Of a DNA stretch of 37,975 bases, positions 1-7,408 are shown one piece after another. Every line of letters starts with the position of its first letter. The first letter of the stretch is position 1. Position numbers and translations under genes: made by a program. This DNA comes from Deltaproteobacteria bacterium. Lineage in GTDB: Bacteria > Myxococcota_A > UBA9160 > JAJDAL01. The notes beneath the pieces were generated by a model. The model had not been told where the DNA came from, made no database searches, and saw only the letters and a list, made by a program, of their open reading frames with translations. The stretch is from positions 1-37,975 of the forward strand of contig JAJDAL010000001.1 of assembly GCA_029261875.1 (NCBI GenBank), given 5' to 3'.

Positions 1-962
1 AACATGCCGACGGCCACCAGGATCGCGACCAGGTAGGGGGCGATCTTGATCGCCACGTCGAGTCCCTCGCGCGCACCCGCAATGGCGGATTCGTAAACCG
101 GGACGCGGCGCGCGACGCCCACGAGAAGCAGGGCGACGAGCAGTAGCGGGAAGGCCCAGGTTTGGGCGACTTCGCGCAGCACGCCGCCGAGGGATTCGCT
201 CTGAAGGAGTTCCAGAACGTTGCGACCCAAAGCGAACAGCAGCACGCCGCAGGTGCCCGCGATGACGAGCCAGCGCGCGATCCCCGTGGGCTGCGTCGAA
301 ATCGGGGATTCCTCCTCGGCTGCGGTCCCGTCCGCGGCGTCGGTTGCGAGTGCTTCTACGCCCGCTACCGGACGCTGCCGAAACATCGGAAGGCGCCCCA
401 ACAGGAAATACGCGCCCACGGCGGCCAGGGTGGAACAGGTGGTGGCGATCAGGGTGGGGATCCAGATCGCTTCCGGCTCCGCGGAACCCGCGGCCGCCCG
501 CATGGCGATGGTGCCCGTGGGAAGCATCAGGGTGATGGCCGAGGTGTTGATGGCGAGAAACAACACCATGGCATTCGACGCGGAACCGGGCTGCGGGTTC
601 AGTTTGTCGAGTTCCACCATCGCTTTGAGGCCGAAGGGCGTGGCGGCATTGCCGAGGCCGAGCACGTTGGACGCCATGTTCATCACCATCGCCCCCATGG
701 CGGGGTGGTCGGGCGGGACGTCGGGAAAAAGGCGGCGCAAGAGCGGCGCGAGCATGCGCGCGATGAATCTCCGCAGGCCTCCATCGAACGCCACGCGCAT
801 GATGCCGAGCATGAACATCATGGCGCCCACGAGTCCGATCACCAGGGTGATGGCGGACTTCGCGGTATCGAACAGCGCCCCGGTGACCGCGTTCAGGTCA
901 CCGAACAGGGACGCGTAGACGACCGATATGAGGATCAGGCCGAGCCAGATCCAGTTGAGCAC
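1..962 (-). CDS. SpmA-SpmB fusion, nucleoside-recognition (Gate) domain membrane protein, 3' end outside window
   Basis: Translation of the minus strand from a GTG at 962 stays open to the window edge, giving about 320 residues with no stop seen. The first part matches Bacillus SpmA: an N-terminal VLNWIWLGLILIS segment, the PDVPPDHPAMGAMVMNMASN block and the GLGNAATPFGLKAM block. After a polar linker the second part begins like SpmB, with VPVYESAIAGAREGLD and then IKIAPYLVAILVAVGM. So one protein carries both halves, which are separate proteins in Bacillus. It has many hydrophobic segments and should lie in the inner membrane. In Bacillus these proteins affect spore core dehydration. In Gram-negatives the function is unknown and transport of a small molecule is only a guess. 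A GAGGGGGG stretch at 974-967 lies four bases before the GTG and supports this start. It is divergent from the carboxypeptidase gene, with about 106 bases between them. Confidence 0.85.
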   Translation of the reverse strand, partial: MLNWIWLGLILISVVYASLFGDLNAVTGALFDTAKSAITLVIGLVGAMMFMLGIMRVAFDGGLRRFIARMLAPLLRRLFPDVPPDHPAMGAMVMNMASNVLGLGNAATPFGLKAMVELDKLNPQPGSASNAMVLFLAINTSAITLMLPTGTIAMRAAAGSAEPEAIWIPTLIATTCSTLAAVGAYFLLGRLPMFRQRPVAGVEALATDAADGTAAEEESPISTQPTGIARWLVIAGTCGVLLFALGRNVLELLQSESLGGVLREVAQTWAFPLLLVALLLVGVARRVPVYESAIAGAREGLDVAIKIAPYLVAILVAVGM

Positions 963-1056
963 GGCACCCCCCTCGCCGTGTTGCGTGCGATTGCTAGGAG
1001 GCAACCTCACCGATAAGCTCGGCATCGTCAAGCAATCGCGCGGAAGGCTTCCCCCC

Positions 1057-1063
1057 AGAGGAG
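1057..1063 (+). promoter_or_regulatory. Ribosome binding site deciding a TTG start for dacB
   Basis: AGAGGAG lies five bases upstream of a TTG at 1069. The frame is open further upstream to an ATG at 928, but that stretch overlaps the divergent spmAB start and encodes no recognisable sequence. The signal peptide begins just after the TTG, so TTG is preferred. Confidence 0.6.
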
Positions 1064-1068
1064 CCCCG

Positions 1069-2529
1069 TTGAGAAGTCACACACACGACCCCAAGCTCCG
1101 ACGTGCCCGAGCCCTGTTCGGAGCGCTGATCGCCCTGATGGGTGCCGCGGCGAGCGCGCGGGCATCCAGCTGGGAGCAGGAGATCGACCGCGCGCTGCAG
1201 CAACCCGCGCTCCAAGGGGCTCGGGTGGGCGTATTGGTCGTTTCCGCCCGCGATGGTCGTGTGGTGTACGAGCGGTTGGCGGAACGCGTGTTCGTGCCCG
1301 CATCCAATCAGAAGATCCTGACGGCCATCGGCGCCCTCGAGGCCTTTGGGCCCGCACACCGCTTCGAGACCACGGTCTACGCGGATCGTCTGCCTACGGA
1401 ATCCGGGCAGGTGGGTTGGTTGGCGGTTCGCGGCGGCGGGGATCCCAGCTTGACCTCCGAACAGTGGTGGCGACTGGCCGCGGACCTCCGTCTGGCGGGT
1501 CTGCGCTCGGTGACCGGTGCCGTCTTGCTGGACGATTCGGCCTTCGATCGCCATCGCTGGAATCGCGGTTGGGGGACGTTGACTGCGCGCGCCTACCACG
1601 CTCCGGTCAGCGCTCTGGCGGCGAACTACAGTTCGTTCTCCGTCACCGTGCGGCCGGGCTCTTCCGTCGGCGCGCCGGCCCGGGTCGAAATCGATCCACC
1701 GGTTCCGTACCTCGCTTTGACCCAAACGGCCATGACGACTCCCGGTCGGGGGGCGAAATTGACGGTGCGCCGCGTGCGCGAACAAACCTTCGAGCGGGTG
1801 GAGGTGAGTGGCGGCGTCGGCGTCCATGCGAAGCCCGAAGTCTTCTACCGAAGCGTCGTCGACCCGGTGCGTTACGCGGGCGCGGTGTTTCGCATGCAAC
1901 TCGAAGCCAACGGAATCCGGGTGTCGGGAGAGGATCGGCCGTCACCCATCCCGGACAAGGCGACGGAGTTGCTGCGTTTCGAAGGCAAATCGATGTCGGA
2001 CGTCGTCGAGCTGCTCGGGAAATACAGCACCAATGTCATCGCGGAGTCGCTCCTCAAGGCGATGGGGGCGCGAGCGACCGGGGAGGCGGGATCCTGGCCC
2101 AATGGAATTGCCGCCTTGCAACAACATCTGGCGACGCTCCGAATTCCCTTGGGTGACCACCGCTTGACGGACGGGTCGGGCTTGTCGCGCTCCAATCGGT
2201 TGTCTCCGCGCCTGATCGTGACGGCGCTACAGCGCGCCCGGGGCTCGTTTCGCTTTGGCGGGGAGTTCGTGAGTGCCCTGCCGATCGCCGGAACCGACGG
2301 CACGCTTCGGAAACGCGCGCAAGCGTCGACGGGCCGAATCCGGGCCAAGACCGGCTTACTCGACGGGGTGTTGGGGCTGTCCGGTTATGCCGAGCGCAGC
2401 GACGGGAACGAGTTCGTGTTTTCGATTCTGGTGAACGACCACAAGGCAAGTGACGAGGCCGCGATGGCGGCGGTAGACAATCTTGCGGCGGCGATCGTCC
2501 TGCAACCGCCCGGCTTGAGCGGGAACTAG
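1069..2529 (+). CDS. dacB: D-alanyl-D-alanine carboxypeptidase/endopeptidase, PBP4 (DacB, peptidase S13) family
   Basis: Periplasmic penicillin-binding protein of 486 residues, the usual size for the S13 family, which trims or cleaves peptidoglycan peptide cross-links. An N-terminal signal peptide is visible: basic RRAR, a hydrophobic run, then ASARA. All three active-site motifs are present: SNQK (SxxK, nucleophile near residue 79), YSTN (SxN, around residue 350) and AKTG (KTG box, around residue 455). The TDGSGLSRSN segment is also typical of DacB. Start choice: TTG at 1069 with a strong Shine-Dalgarno sequence, placing the signal peptide at the true N-terminus. It is divergent from the SpmA-SpmB fusion; in Bacillus spmA and spmB share an operon with a D,D-carboxypeptidase, although of a different family. 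Its stop is followed after 22 bases by the end of a convergent gene. Confidence 0.92.
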   Translation: MRSHTHDPKLRRARALFGALIALMGAAASARASSWEQEIDRALQQPALQGARVGVLVVSARDGRVVYERLAERVFVPASNQKILTAIGALEAFGPAHRFETTVYADRLPTESGQVGWLAVRGGGDPSLTSEQWWRLAADLRLAGLRSVTGAVLLDDSAFDRHRWNRGWGTLTARAYHAPVSALAANYSSFSVTVRPGSSVGAPARVEIDPPVPYLALTQTAMTTPGRGAKLTVRRVREQTFERVEVSGGVGVHAKPEVFYRSVVDPVRYAGAVFRMQLEANGIRVSGEDRPSPIPDKATELLRFEGKSMSDVVELLGKYSTNVIAESLLKAMGARATGEAGSWPNGIAALQQHLATLRIPLGDHRLTDGSGLSRSNRLSPRLIVTALQRARGSFRFGGEFVSALPIAGTDGTLRKRAQASTGRIRAKTGLLDGVLGLSGYAERSDGNEFVFSILVNDHKASDEAAMAAVDNLAAAIVLQPPGLSGN

Positions 2530-2551
2530 CGCGCCCGCTACCGCTGGGTGA

Positions 2552-2914
2552 CTAGCCGAGGGGGGTCATCCCCAACATTTTTACGATTCCCAGATTGTTG
2601 ACGACCGCGTAGCCTGTGACTCCGACGAAGGTCAAGAGCATGAGAATCTTGGCCGAACTCGGCAGCAAGCGAGTACTCACCATGAAGAGCACGGCGACGA
2701 AGGTGACGACTCCGTCGAGCACCAGTCCCGGTACGAGTCCGACTTGCTGGAACAGCCAATCGCTGAAGGGATTGGCTTCGGACACGGACCAGCCCGCGTG
2801 GGGGTGGGCGAGGCAGAGATAGGTCGTCCAGGCGTCTGCCGCGGTCAACACGATGGTGAACACAGCGAGAATCGCCAAGGCCAGTTTTGTGATCGTATGA
2901 TTGGGGGTCGCCAT
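2552..2914 (-). CDS. Small integral membrane protein, DUF5658-like
   Basis: A 120-residue protein with about three or four hydrophobic segments: roughly residues 10-30, 55-80 and 90-110. A conserved-looking DAWTTYLCLAHP stretch is followed by SEANPFSDWLF. An Asp-Ala/Thr-rich helix, then an EANP motif, then further hydrophobic helices recalls the DUF5658 family of unknown function. That assignment is from memory of the pattern and is tentative. The frame opens upstream to 3010, but the ATG at 2914 is preferred: it follows a GAGGG at a workable distance, and the upstream residues look like non-coding translation. It lies downstream of the XRE regulator on the same strand, so the two could be co-transcribed. 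Function unknown. Confidence 0.65.
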   Translation of the reverse strand: MATPNHTITKLALAILAVFTIVLTAADAWTTYLCLAHPHAGWSVSEANPFSDWLFQQVGLVPGLVLDGVVTFVAVLFMVSTRLLPSSAKILMLLTFVGVTGYAVVNNLGIVKMLGMTPLG

Positions 2915-3074
2915 TGGACCCTCGGAAAAAGCAAATCGCGTGCCGCGTGCAGTACCCCAACGGGAAGTGGGTGCTCGGGCGAGGAGTTGACGCGGGGAAT
3001 TGCCGGTCACTGAGGGCCTGGAATCCGGCGTTTTCCGGAGGAGAGTGGAAGTGGGTTTCCCAGAAAAACCCGGT

Positions 3075-3314
3075 TCAGCGGCCCCGCCGCATCTTTCCCT
3101 TGCCGAGTAGCAGCCAGTCCAGGGAGACTCCTTCCTTCATCGCGACGGTGATGAGAAAGTCAGTATGGGGGGTGGTGCCGCTTTCGTAGCGGTTGACGTT
3201 CTGCTGAAACACGCCGAGGTCTCTCGCGAATTGCCGTTGGGAGCGTTCGCCGCGCACCTGCGCGAGGCGATCGGAAAGTTGCCGCTTGAGTCTCGAGACC
3301 ACTGCTGAAGCCAT
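3075..3314 (-). CDS. XRE-family helix-turn-helix transcriptional regulator
   Basis: A 79-residue protein that is essentially a single Cro/C1-type DNA-binding domain. The sequence LSDRLAQVRGERSQRQFARDLGV followed by QQNVNRYESGTTP gives helices 2 and 3 and the N-x-Y-E-x-G signature of XRE domains. The C-terminus (VSLDWLLLGKGKM) is typical of phage-repressor-like regulators of this size. ATG at 3314 follows a GGGAAAG stretch. There is no separate sensing domain, so it may act as a simple repressor or antirepressor. It is divergent from rsmD with 184 bases between, where an inverted repeat overlaps a probable -10 box (3442-3464), a possible operator. The target is inferred only. Confidence 0.85.
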   Translation of the reverse strand: MASAVVSRLKRQLSDRLAQVRGERSQRQFARDLGVFQQNVNRYESGTTPHTDFLITVAMKEGVSLDWLLLGKGKMRRGR

Positions 3315-3441
3315 CTTTCCCGGTTCTCTCCCGTATTATGGGTTGCCGCATGGGTGCTGAGGCGGATCGTGCCCCGTTTGCGGGCGTCGCAGTTTAAGCG
3401 ACAACCGGCGGCGGTAGCAAGGCAGAGTCGGGCGAGCGATT

Positions 3442-3464
3442 CGAATTTGTCGAGATACAATTCG
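3442..3464 (+). promoter_or_regulatory. Probable -10 box within an inverted repeat, upstream of rsmD
   Basis: TACAAT at 3456-3461 is a near-consensus sigma-70 -10 element about 38 bases before the rsmD GTG. No good -35 was found at the right distance. The -10 lies inside an imperfect inverted repeat, CGAATTTGT at 3442-3450 and ACAATTCG at 3457-3464, with a one-base bulge. The position suggests an operator for a regulator such as the adjacent XRE protein. Confidence 0.4.
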
Positions 3465-3498
3465 CGACGGACGACGTTGCGGAAAAAAAGGGGATTGC

Positions 3499-4083
3499 GT
3501 GCGAATTACCGGGGGTGAGTTGGGTGGCCGGCGCTTTCAGGTTCCGAAGGGAAAAGGGGTGCGGCCCACGGCCGACCGTGTCCGGGAGGCGGTCTTCTCC
3601 TCACTGGGCGATCTCAAGCAAGGGCGTGTGCTGGATCTTTACGCGGGCAGCGGTTCTCTTGGGTTGGAGGCGATTTCTCGAGGTGCCGGAGAAGCCTTTT
3701 TCATCGAGCGGGCGCCCGAGTCCCTGAAGGTGCTGCGCGCCAACATCGAGGAACTCGAATTGACCGATCGAACCAAAGTGATCCGCGCCAGCGTGCGCCA
3801 GGCGGTTCGCCGGCTCGGGGAGGCGGGTGAGCGTTTCAACTTCGTATTCCTCGACCCCCCCTACACCTCCGAGGAGGCCGAGTACGCGCTCAAAGATCTC
3901 GTGGAGTCCGGGGTGCTGGCGGACGGCGCCGCGGTCGTATTGGAATCGTCCCGGCGTCGCGAGGCGCCTGCGGTTCCGGGTCTCACAGCCCTGGAACAAC
4001 GTCGCTACGGCGACACGATGATCTCGCGCTTCATCCAAGTCGACCTGCCCAAGGATGACGAGCCCGAAGGAGGCGGTTCATGA
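3499..4083 (+). CDS. rsmD: 16S rRNA (guanine(966)-N(2))-methyltransferase RsmD
   Basis: A 194-residue SAM-dependent methyltransferase that modifies G966 of 16S rRNA in the small ribosomal subunit. The N-terminus VRITGGELGGRRF and the VRPTADRVREAVFSSL block are RsmD hallmarks. The SAM-binding loop is DLYAGSGSLG at residues 46-55. The catalytic DPPY motif is at residues 119-122. Length matches the family, usually 180-200. GTG at 3499 is preceded by an AAAAAAAGGGG purine tract. The stop overlaps the coaD start (ATGA at 4080-4083), so the two are translationally coupled; rsmD-coaD adjacency is widespread in bacteria. Confidence 0.96.
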   Translation: MRITGGELGGRRFQVPKGKGVRPTADRVREAVFSSLGDLKQGRVLDLYAGSGSLGLEAISRGAGEAFFIERAPESLKVLRANIEELELTDRTKVIRASVRQAVRRLGEAGERFNFVFLDPPYTSEEAEYALKDLVESGVLADGAAVVLESSRRREAPAVPGLTALEQRRYGDTMISRFIQVDLPKDDEPEGGGS

Positions 4084-4577
4084 CCGATCCCGGTCACGGT
4101 GCGCTGGCTGTCTTTCCCGCGAGCTTCGATCCGGTGACCAACGGTCACCTGGATATCATCGAAAGGGCGCGGTCCGTGTTCGATCGGTTGGTGGTCGCGG
4201 TGGCGACCAATGTGGAGAAGAGTGGAACCTTCTCTACGGAAGAACGCCTCGAGCTGCTGCACGGATGTCTCGACGACCACGAAGGCATCGAAATCACCTC
4301 CTTCCGCGGTCTGCTGGTCGATTACGCGCATTCGATGGGTGCGAACGTCGTGATTCGCGGTCTTCGCGCCATGTCGGATTTCGAGTACGAGTTCGAAATG
4401 GCGCTGATGAACAAACACCTCAACGCCAACGTGGAAACCGTATTCATGATGACGAGCCAGGAATACTTCTACGTGAGCTCGTCGCGTCTCAAGGAACTCG
4501 TGCAATTTGGCGCTGGAATCGAGGAATTCGTACCGCCCAATGTCGCGAAGAAGCTTCGCGAGAAGCTTCAGGACTAA
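4080..4577 (+). CDS. coaD: Phosphopantetheine adenylyltransferase CoaD
   Basis: A 165-residue cytosolic enzyme of coenzyme A synthesis that transfers AMP from ATP to 4'-phosphopantetheine to give dephospho-CoA. The nucleotidyltransferase motif TNGH is at residues 20-23 after FPASFDPV. RGLR at 93-96 and YVSSSRLKEL around 131-140 are the other conserved substrate and ATP contacts of this family. Length matches the usual 160-165 residues. ATG at 4080 overlaps the rsmD stop. A second CoA gene, coaBC, lies 1.6 kb downstream with one gene between, so part of the pathway is clustered here. Confidence 0.97.
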   Translation: MTDPGHGALAVFPASFDPVTNGHLDIIERARSVFDRLVVAVATNVEKSGTFSTEERLELLHGCLDDHEGIEITSFRGLLVDYAHSMGANVVIRGLRAMSDFEYEFEMALMNKHLNANVETVFMMTSQEYFYVSSSRLKELVQFGAGIEEFVPPNVAKKLREKLQD

Positions 4578-4663
4578 CTCGCGGCTCCCCCCGGGTTGCG
4601 CCGCCCCCCTCGGCGCCCCCGCTGATTCAACCCGATTCGTCGATTTGCCGTTGGAAAGAGGTC

Positions 4664-6094
4664 GTGGCTGCGCATCGCGAAACCGCGTCCCGCGCCCCGT
4701 TGCGCTTCGGCACGAACGGGTGGCGAGGGGTTTTAGGGGCAGAGGTCACCACGCCTCGGCTCCGGGACGCCGTGCGTGGAATCGCCGAATGGGTCCGGCA
4801 GTCCGGGGGTGGGCGTCCCCTGTTGGTGGCGCGCGATCGCCGTCCCTTTGGCGAGCACCTGCTCGACGTTGCGGTCGAGGAACTGGAGTCGCTCCGCATC
4901 CCCGTTGAAGTGGCTTCTGGCCCGATTCCGACACCGGTGCTGTCGCGCTCGGTTCGCGAGGGGGATTTCGCGGGCGGGCTTCTCATTACCGCGAGCCACA
5001 ACCCCATGGCGTATCAGGGCCTGAAGGTAATCGAATCCAACGGGTCCGCTGCGTCGCGCGACACGGTCAAGATGATCGAAGCGAAGGCGGCGAAGAGATC
5101 CGCCCGAGTCGCGGCTCGCTCGCGCGGGGCGCCGGCGGGTTCGCCTCGGACTCGGGATTTGACGTCCCCCTACATCCGGGACTTGGTGAAAGTGCTCGAT
5201 GTCGACGCGCTCCGGAGCTCGGGTCTGACGCTGCATCACGATGCCATGCACGGGGCCGGTGCGCAGATCCTCAGCCGGGTACTGGAGCGCTGCGGAGTTA
5301 CGGTGCGGCTCCATCGCTCGGAGGCACCTCGACCCTGCGGTGAAGCTCCGGACCCGAATCCGGGTCGTCTGGTGGGAATCGCTCGCGCGGTTCGTGCCCA
5401 GGGCGGGCTTTGCTTGGGTGTCGCGACCGACGGAGATGCGGATCGCTATGCGGCATTGGATAGCGACGGGCGTGTCTTGACCGAGACCCAGACGGTCGCG
5501 CTATTGGTCGATCACCTGGCGCGGAGCGGGCGAATCCGAACGGGGGTCGCGATTTCGGTGGCAACGGGTTCCCTGGTGGAACGCGTTGCGAAATCCCACG
5601 GCCTGCGCGTGACGCGCCACGCCATGGGGTTCCGGGCGCTCGCCCAACAGTTGATCGAAGGCCGCGCGGATGTCGCGGGCGAAGAGAGCGGCGGCTTCGC
5701 CCTGGGTTCGTTTACGTTCGACAAAGACGGCATGTTGGCTGCCTGTCTGTTGGCTGAGTTGGTAGCGGCCAGCGCGCAACCCCTGCGCGCCCATCTGCGC
5801 AAGCTCGAAAGGGACTTCGGAGCTTCGCATTGTTCGCGGGCGGCGATTCCCGCCACGCGCCAGGCGCGGGAAGCGTTGGGCCGGATTCGCCGGGCGCCGC
5901 CGGAGCGTCTCTGCCGCGAGGCCGTGCAAGCGGCGGAAGTCCGCGGTGGCTTGCGCCTCGAGCTCGCGGACGGCTTCTTGATGTTGCGTTGCTCGGGCAC
6001 GGAACCCGCGATCCGCCTCTACGCCGAGGCTCCGGACCGCGACCGTCTGGCCGCCCGCTTGCAGGCAGGCATCGCGCTGCTGGCCTCCGACTAA
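4664..6094 (+). CDS. Phosphohexomutase family protein (phosphoglucomutase/phosphomannomutase/phosphoglucosamine mutase type)
   Basis: An alpha-D-phosphohexomutase of about 476 residues that should interconvert hexose 1- and 6-phosphates through a phosphoserine. Family motifs are in order: FGTNGWRG near residues 15-22, TASHNP at 109-114 (Ser111 catalytic), metal-binding DGDADR at 256-261, sugar-binding GEESGG at 339-344, and the phosphate loop CSGTEP at 443-448. The precise substrate cannot be read from these motifs. GTG at 4664 is chosen because it follows GGAAAGAG and places the conserved N-terminus correctly; an upstream extension of the frame overlaps coaD. It sits between coaD and coaBC, with 86 and 105 base gaps. 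Confidence 0.92.
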   Translation: MAAHRETASRAPLRFGTNGWRGVLGAEVTTPRLRDAVRGIAEWVRQSGGGRPLLVARDRRPFGEHLLDVAVEELESLRIPVEVASGPIPTPVLSRSVREGDFAGGLLITASHNPMAYQGLKVIESNGSAASRDTVKMIEAKAAKRSARVAARSRGAPAGSPRTRDLTSPYIRDLVKVLDVDALRSSGLTLHHDAMHGAGAQILSRVLERCGVTVRLHRSEAPRPCGEAPDPNPGRLVGIARAVRAQGGLCLGVATDGDADRYAALDSDGRVLTETQTVALLVDHLARSGRIRTGVAISVATGSLVERVAKSHGLRVTRHAMGFRALAQQLIEGRADVAGEESGGFALGSFTFDKDGMLAACLLAELVAASAQPLRAHLRKLERDFGASHCSRAAIPATRQAREALGRIRRAPPERLCREAVQAAEVRGGLRLELADGFLMLRCSGTEPAIRLYAEAPDRDRLAARLQAGIALLASD

Positions 6095-6134
6095 GCGAGT
6101 CTCGACGGCTCGATTCGCCTGCCGCTTCCGGGCG

Positions 6135-6165
6135 TTGGCTGGTGGGCGCCACGAAGTGTTACTCT
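6135..6165 (+). promoter_or_regulatory. Candidate sigma-70-like promoter for coaBC
   Basis: TTGGCT at 6135-6140 could serve as a -35. TGTTACTCT at 6157-6165 resembles an extended -10 (TGn followed by TAnnnT) with a 19-base spacer, or TTACTC with an 18-base spacer. The site is about 35 bases upstream of the coaBC ATG. It is suggested by position and sequence only. Confidence 0.3.
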
Positions 6166-6199
6166 CCCGTGGAACCATAGGATTTCGAAGGGTTTTCCA

Positions 6200-7408
6200 A
6201 TGAACGAGCGTCGAGTCCTGGTCGCCGTCAGCGGCGGAATCGCGGCCTACAAGATCCCCGAGCTGGTGCGCGGACTGCGCCGCGAGGGTCTTTCGGTTCG
6301 CTGCGCGTTGACCCCGGCGGCGACGCGCTTCGTTTCTCCCCTCGTACTCCAGACCCTCACCGGCGTTCCCGCGCGCACGGAACTCTTCGATACCGACGAA
6401 GAGGGACAGATCGATCACATCGCCTTGGCGGATTGGGCCGAGCTGGTCATTCTGGCGCCCGCTACGGCCCATAGTCTGGCCCGCATGGCCCACGGCCTGG
6501 CGGACGATCTCGTGAGCACCGTGTTGCTGGCGACGCGGTCGCCGGTCCTGGTCGCTCCCGCCATGAACGTGAATATGTGGCAGCACCCGGCCACCCAGGC
6601 CAATCTCGCGCTTCTTACGGAACGCGGCGTGCGAAGCGTCGGCCCCGAGTCGGGTGCGCTGGCGTGTGGCTGGGAAGGCGAGGGCCGCATGGCGGAACCC
6701 GAGACCCTGGTCGCCGAGGCGCTCCGGGTGCTGGGGCCGCCGAGTCTGGCGGGTGAAACGATTCTCGTCAGCGCGGGTGGAACCCGTGAGCCCGTCGACG
6801 CCGTTCGCGCGCTCACCAACCGTTCTTCCGGGAAGATGGGTTTCGCGATTGCGGCCGAAGCGGCCGCCCGCGGCGCCGATGTGGTGCTGATCGCGGGACC
6901 CGCCGCGTTGCCCACGCCCGCGGGTGTGCGGCGCATCGACGTGGAGACCGCGTTGGAGATGCGCGACGCCGTTCAGGCGGAATTTGCCAATGCGAGCGTC
7001 GTCATCATGGCGGCCGCGGTGTCCGATTTTCGTCCCGCAAGAGCGTCGGCGCGCAAGATTCGCAAGGAAGATCTCGGCGACGGGGAGGGGATCCACCTCG
7101 AACTCGTGCGCAACCCCGATATTCTGGCGGAACTCGGCCGCGAAAAAGGCAACCGGATCGTGGTGGGCTTTGCGGCCGAGAGCCACGACCTGCTGGAATC
7201 CGCGCGCCGCAAGTTGGAGCGCAAGGGCTGCGATCTCATCGTCGCCAACGACATCACGCGCGAGTCCGCCGGGTTCGATACGGAGACCAATGCCGTGACC
7301 TTCGTTTGGCCCGCGGGCGACGCTGAGGAGCTTCCGCTCCTCAGTAAACGCGAGGTGGCCGCGCGCCTGCTCGAAAGAGTGGAGAAATTGCGGAGCGCGC
7401 GCGGATGA
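6200..7408 (+). CDS. coaBC: Bifunctional phosphopantothenoylcysteine decarboxylase / phosphopantothenate-cysteine ligase
   Basis: A 402-residue cytosolic CoA-biosynthesis enzyme with the two activities fused, as is usual. The N-terminal flavoprotein CoaC domain (about residues 1-175) shows VAVSGGIAAYK, the active-site His73 in HIALADWA, PAMNVNMW at 120-127, and the Cys156 flap ALACGWEGEGRM. The CoaB ligase domain follows from about 178, with SAGGTREPVDAVRALTNRSSGKMG and later VIMAAAVSDFRP, and the KIRKE motif. It joins cysteine to phosphopantothenate using a nucleotide triphosphate, then decarboxylates the product. Its stop overlaps the next start (ATGA at 7405-7408), coupling CoA synthesis to the NfeD/SPFH group. 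Confidence 0.97.
   Translation: MNERRVLVAVSGGIAAYKIPELVRGLRREGLSVRCALTPAATRFVSPLVLQTLTGVPARTELFDTDEEGQIDHIALADWAELVILAPATAHSLARMAHGLADDLVSTVLLATRSPVLVAPAMNVNMWQHPATQANLALLTERGVRSVGPESGALACGWEGEGRMAEPETLVAEALRVLGPPSLAGETILVSAGGTREPVDAVRALTNRSSGKMGFAIAAEAAARGADVVLIAGPAALPTPAGVRRIDVETALEMRDAVQAEFANASVVIMAAAVSDFRPARASARKIRKEDLGDGEGIHLELVRNPDILAELGREKGNRIVVGFAAESHDLLESARRKLERKGCDLIVANDITRESAGFDTETNAVTFVWPAGDAEELPLLSKREVAARLLERVEKLRSARG

Noticed and set aside
162..1016. Long plus-strand open frames opposite the first gene
   Set aside because: Their translations are His/Arg/Gly-rich without family features, while the minus strand reads as a clear SpmA-SpmB protein with its own RBS.
928..1068. ATG start for the carboxypeptidase at 928
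   Set aside because: It overlaps the divergent gene start, has no good RBS and would bury the signal peptide about 47 residues inside the protein.
4055..4663. Long N-terminal extension of the phosphohexomutase overlapping rsmD and coaD
   Set aside because: The extension is read in another frame through coaD and has no conserved sequence; the family N-terminus begins just after GTG 4664.
5501..7186. A 561-codon minus-strand open frame opposite the phosphohexomutase and coaBC
   Set aside because: Long antisense frames are expected in GC-rich coding DNA; this one is His/Arg/Gly-rich, shows no motifs, and both plus-strand genes are unmistakable.
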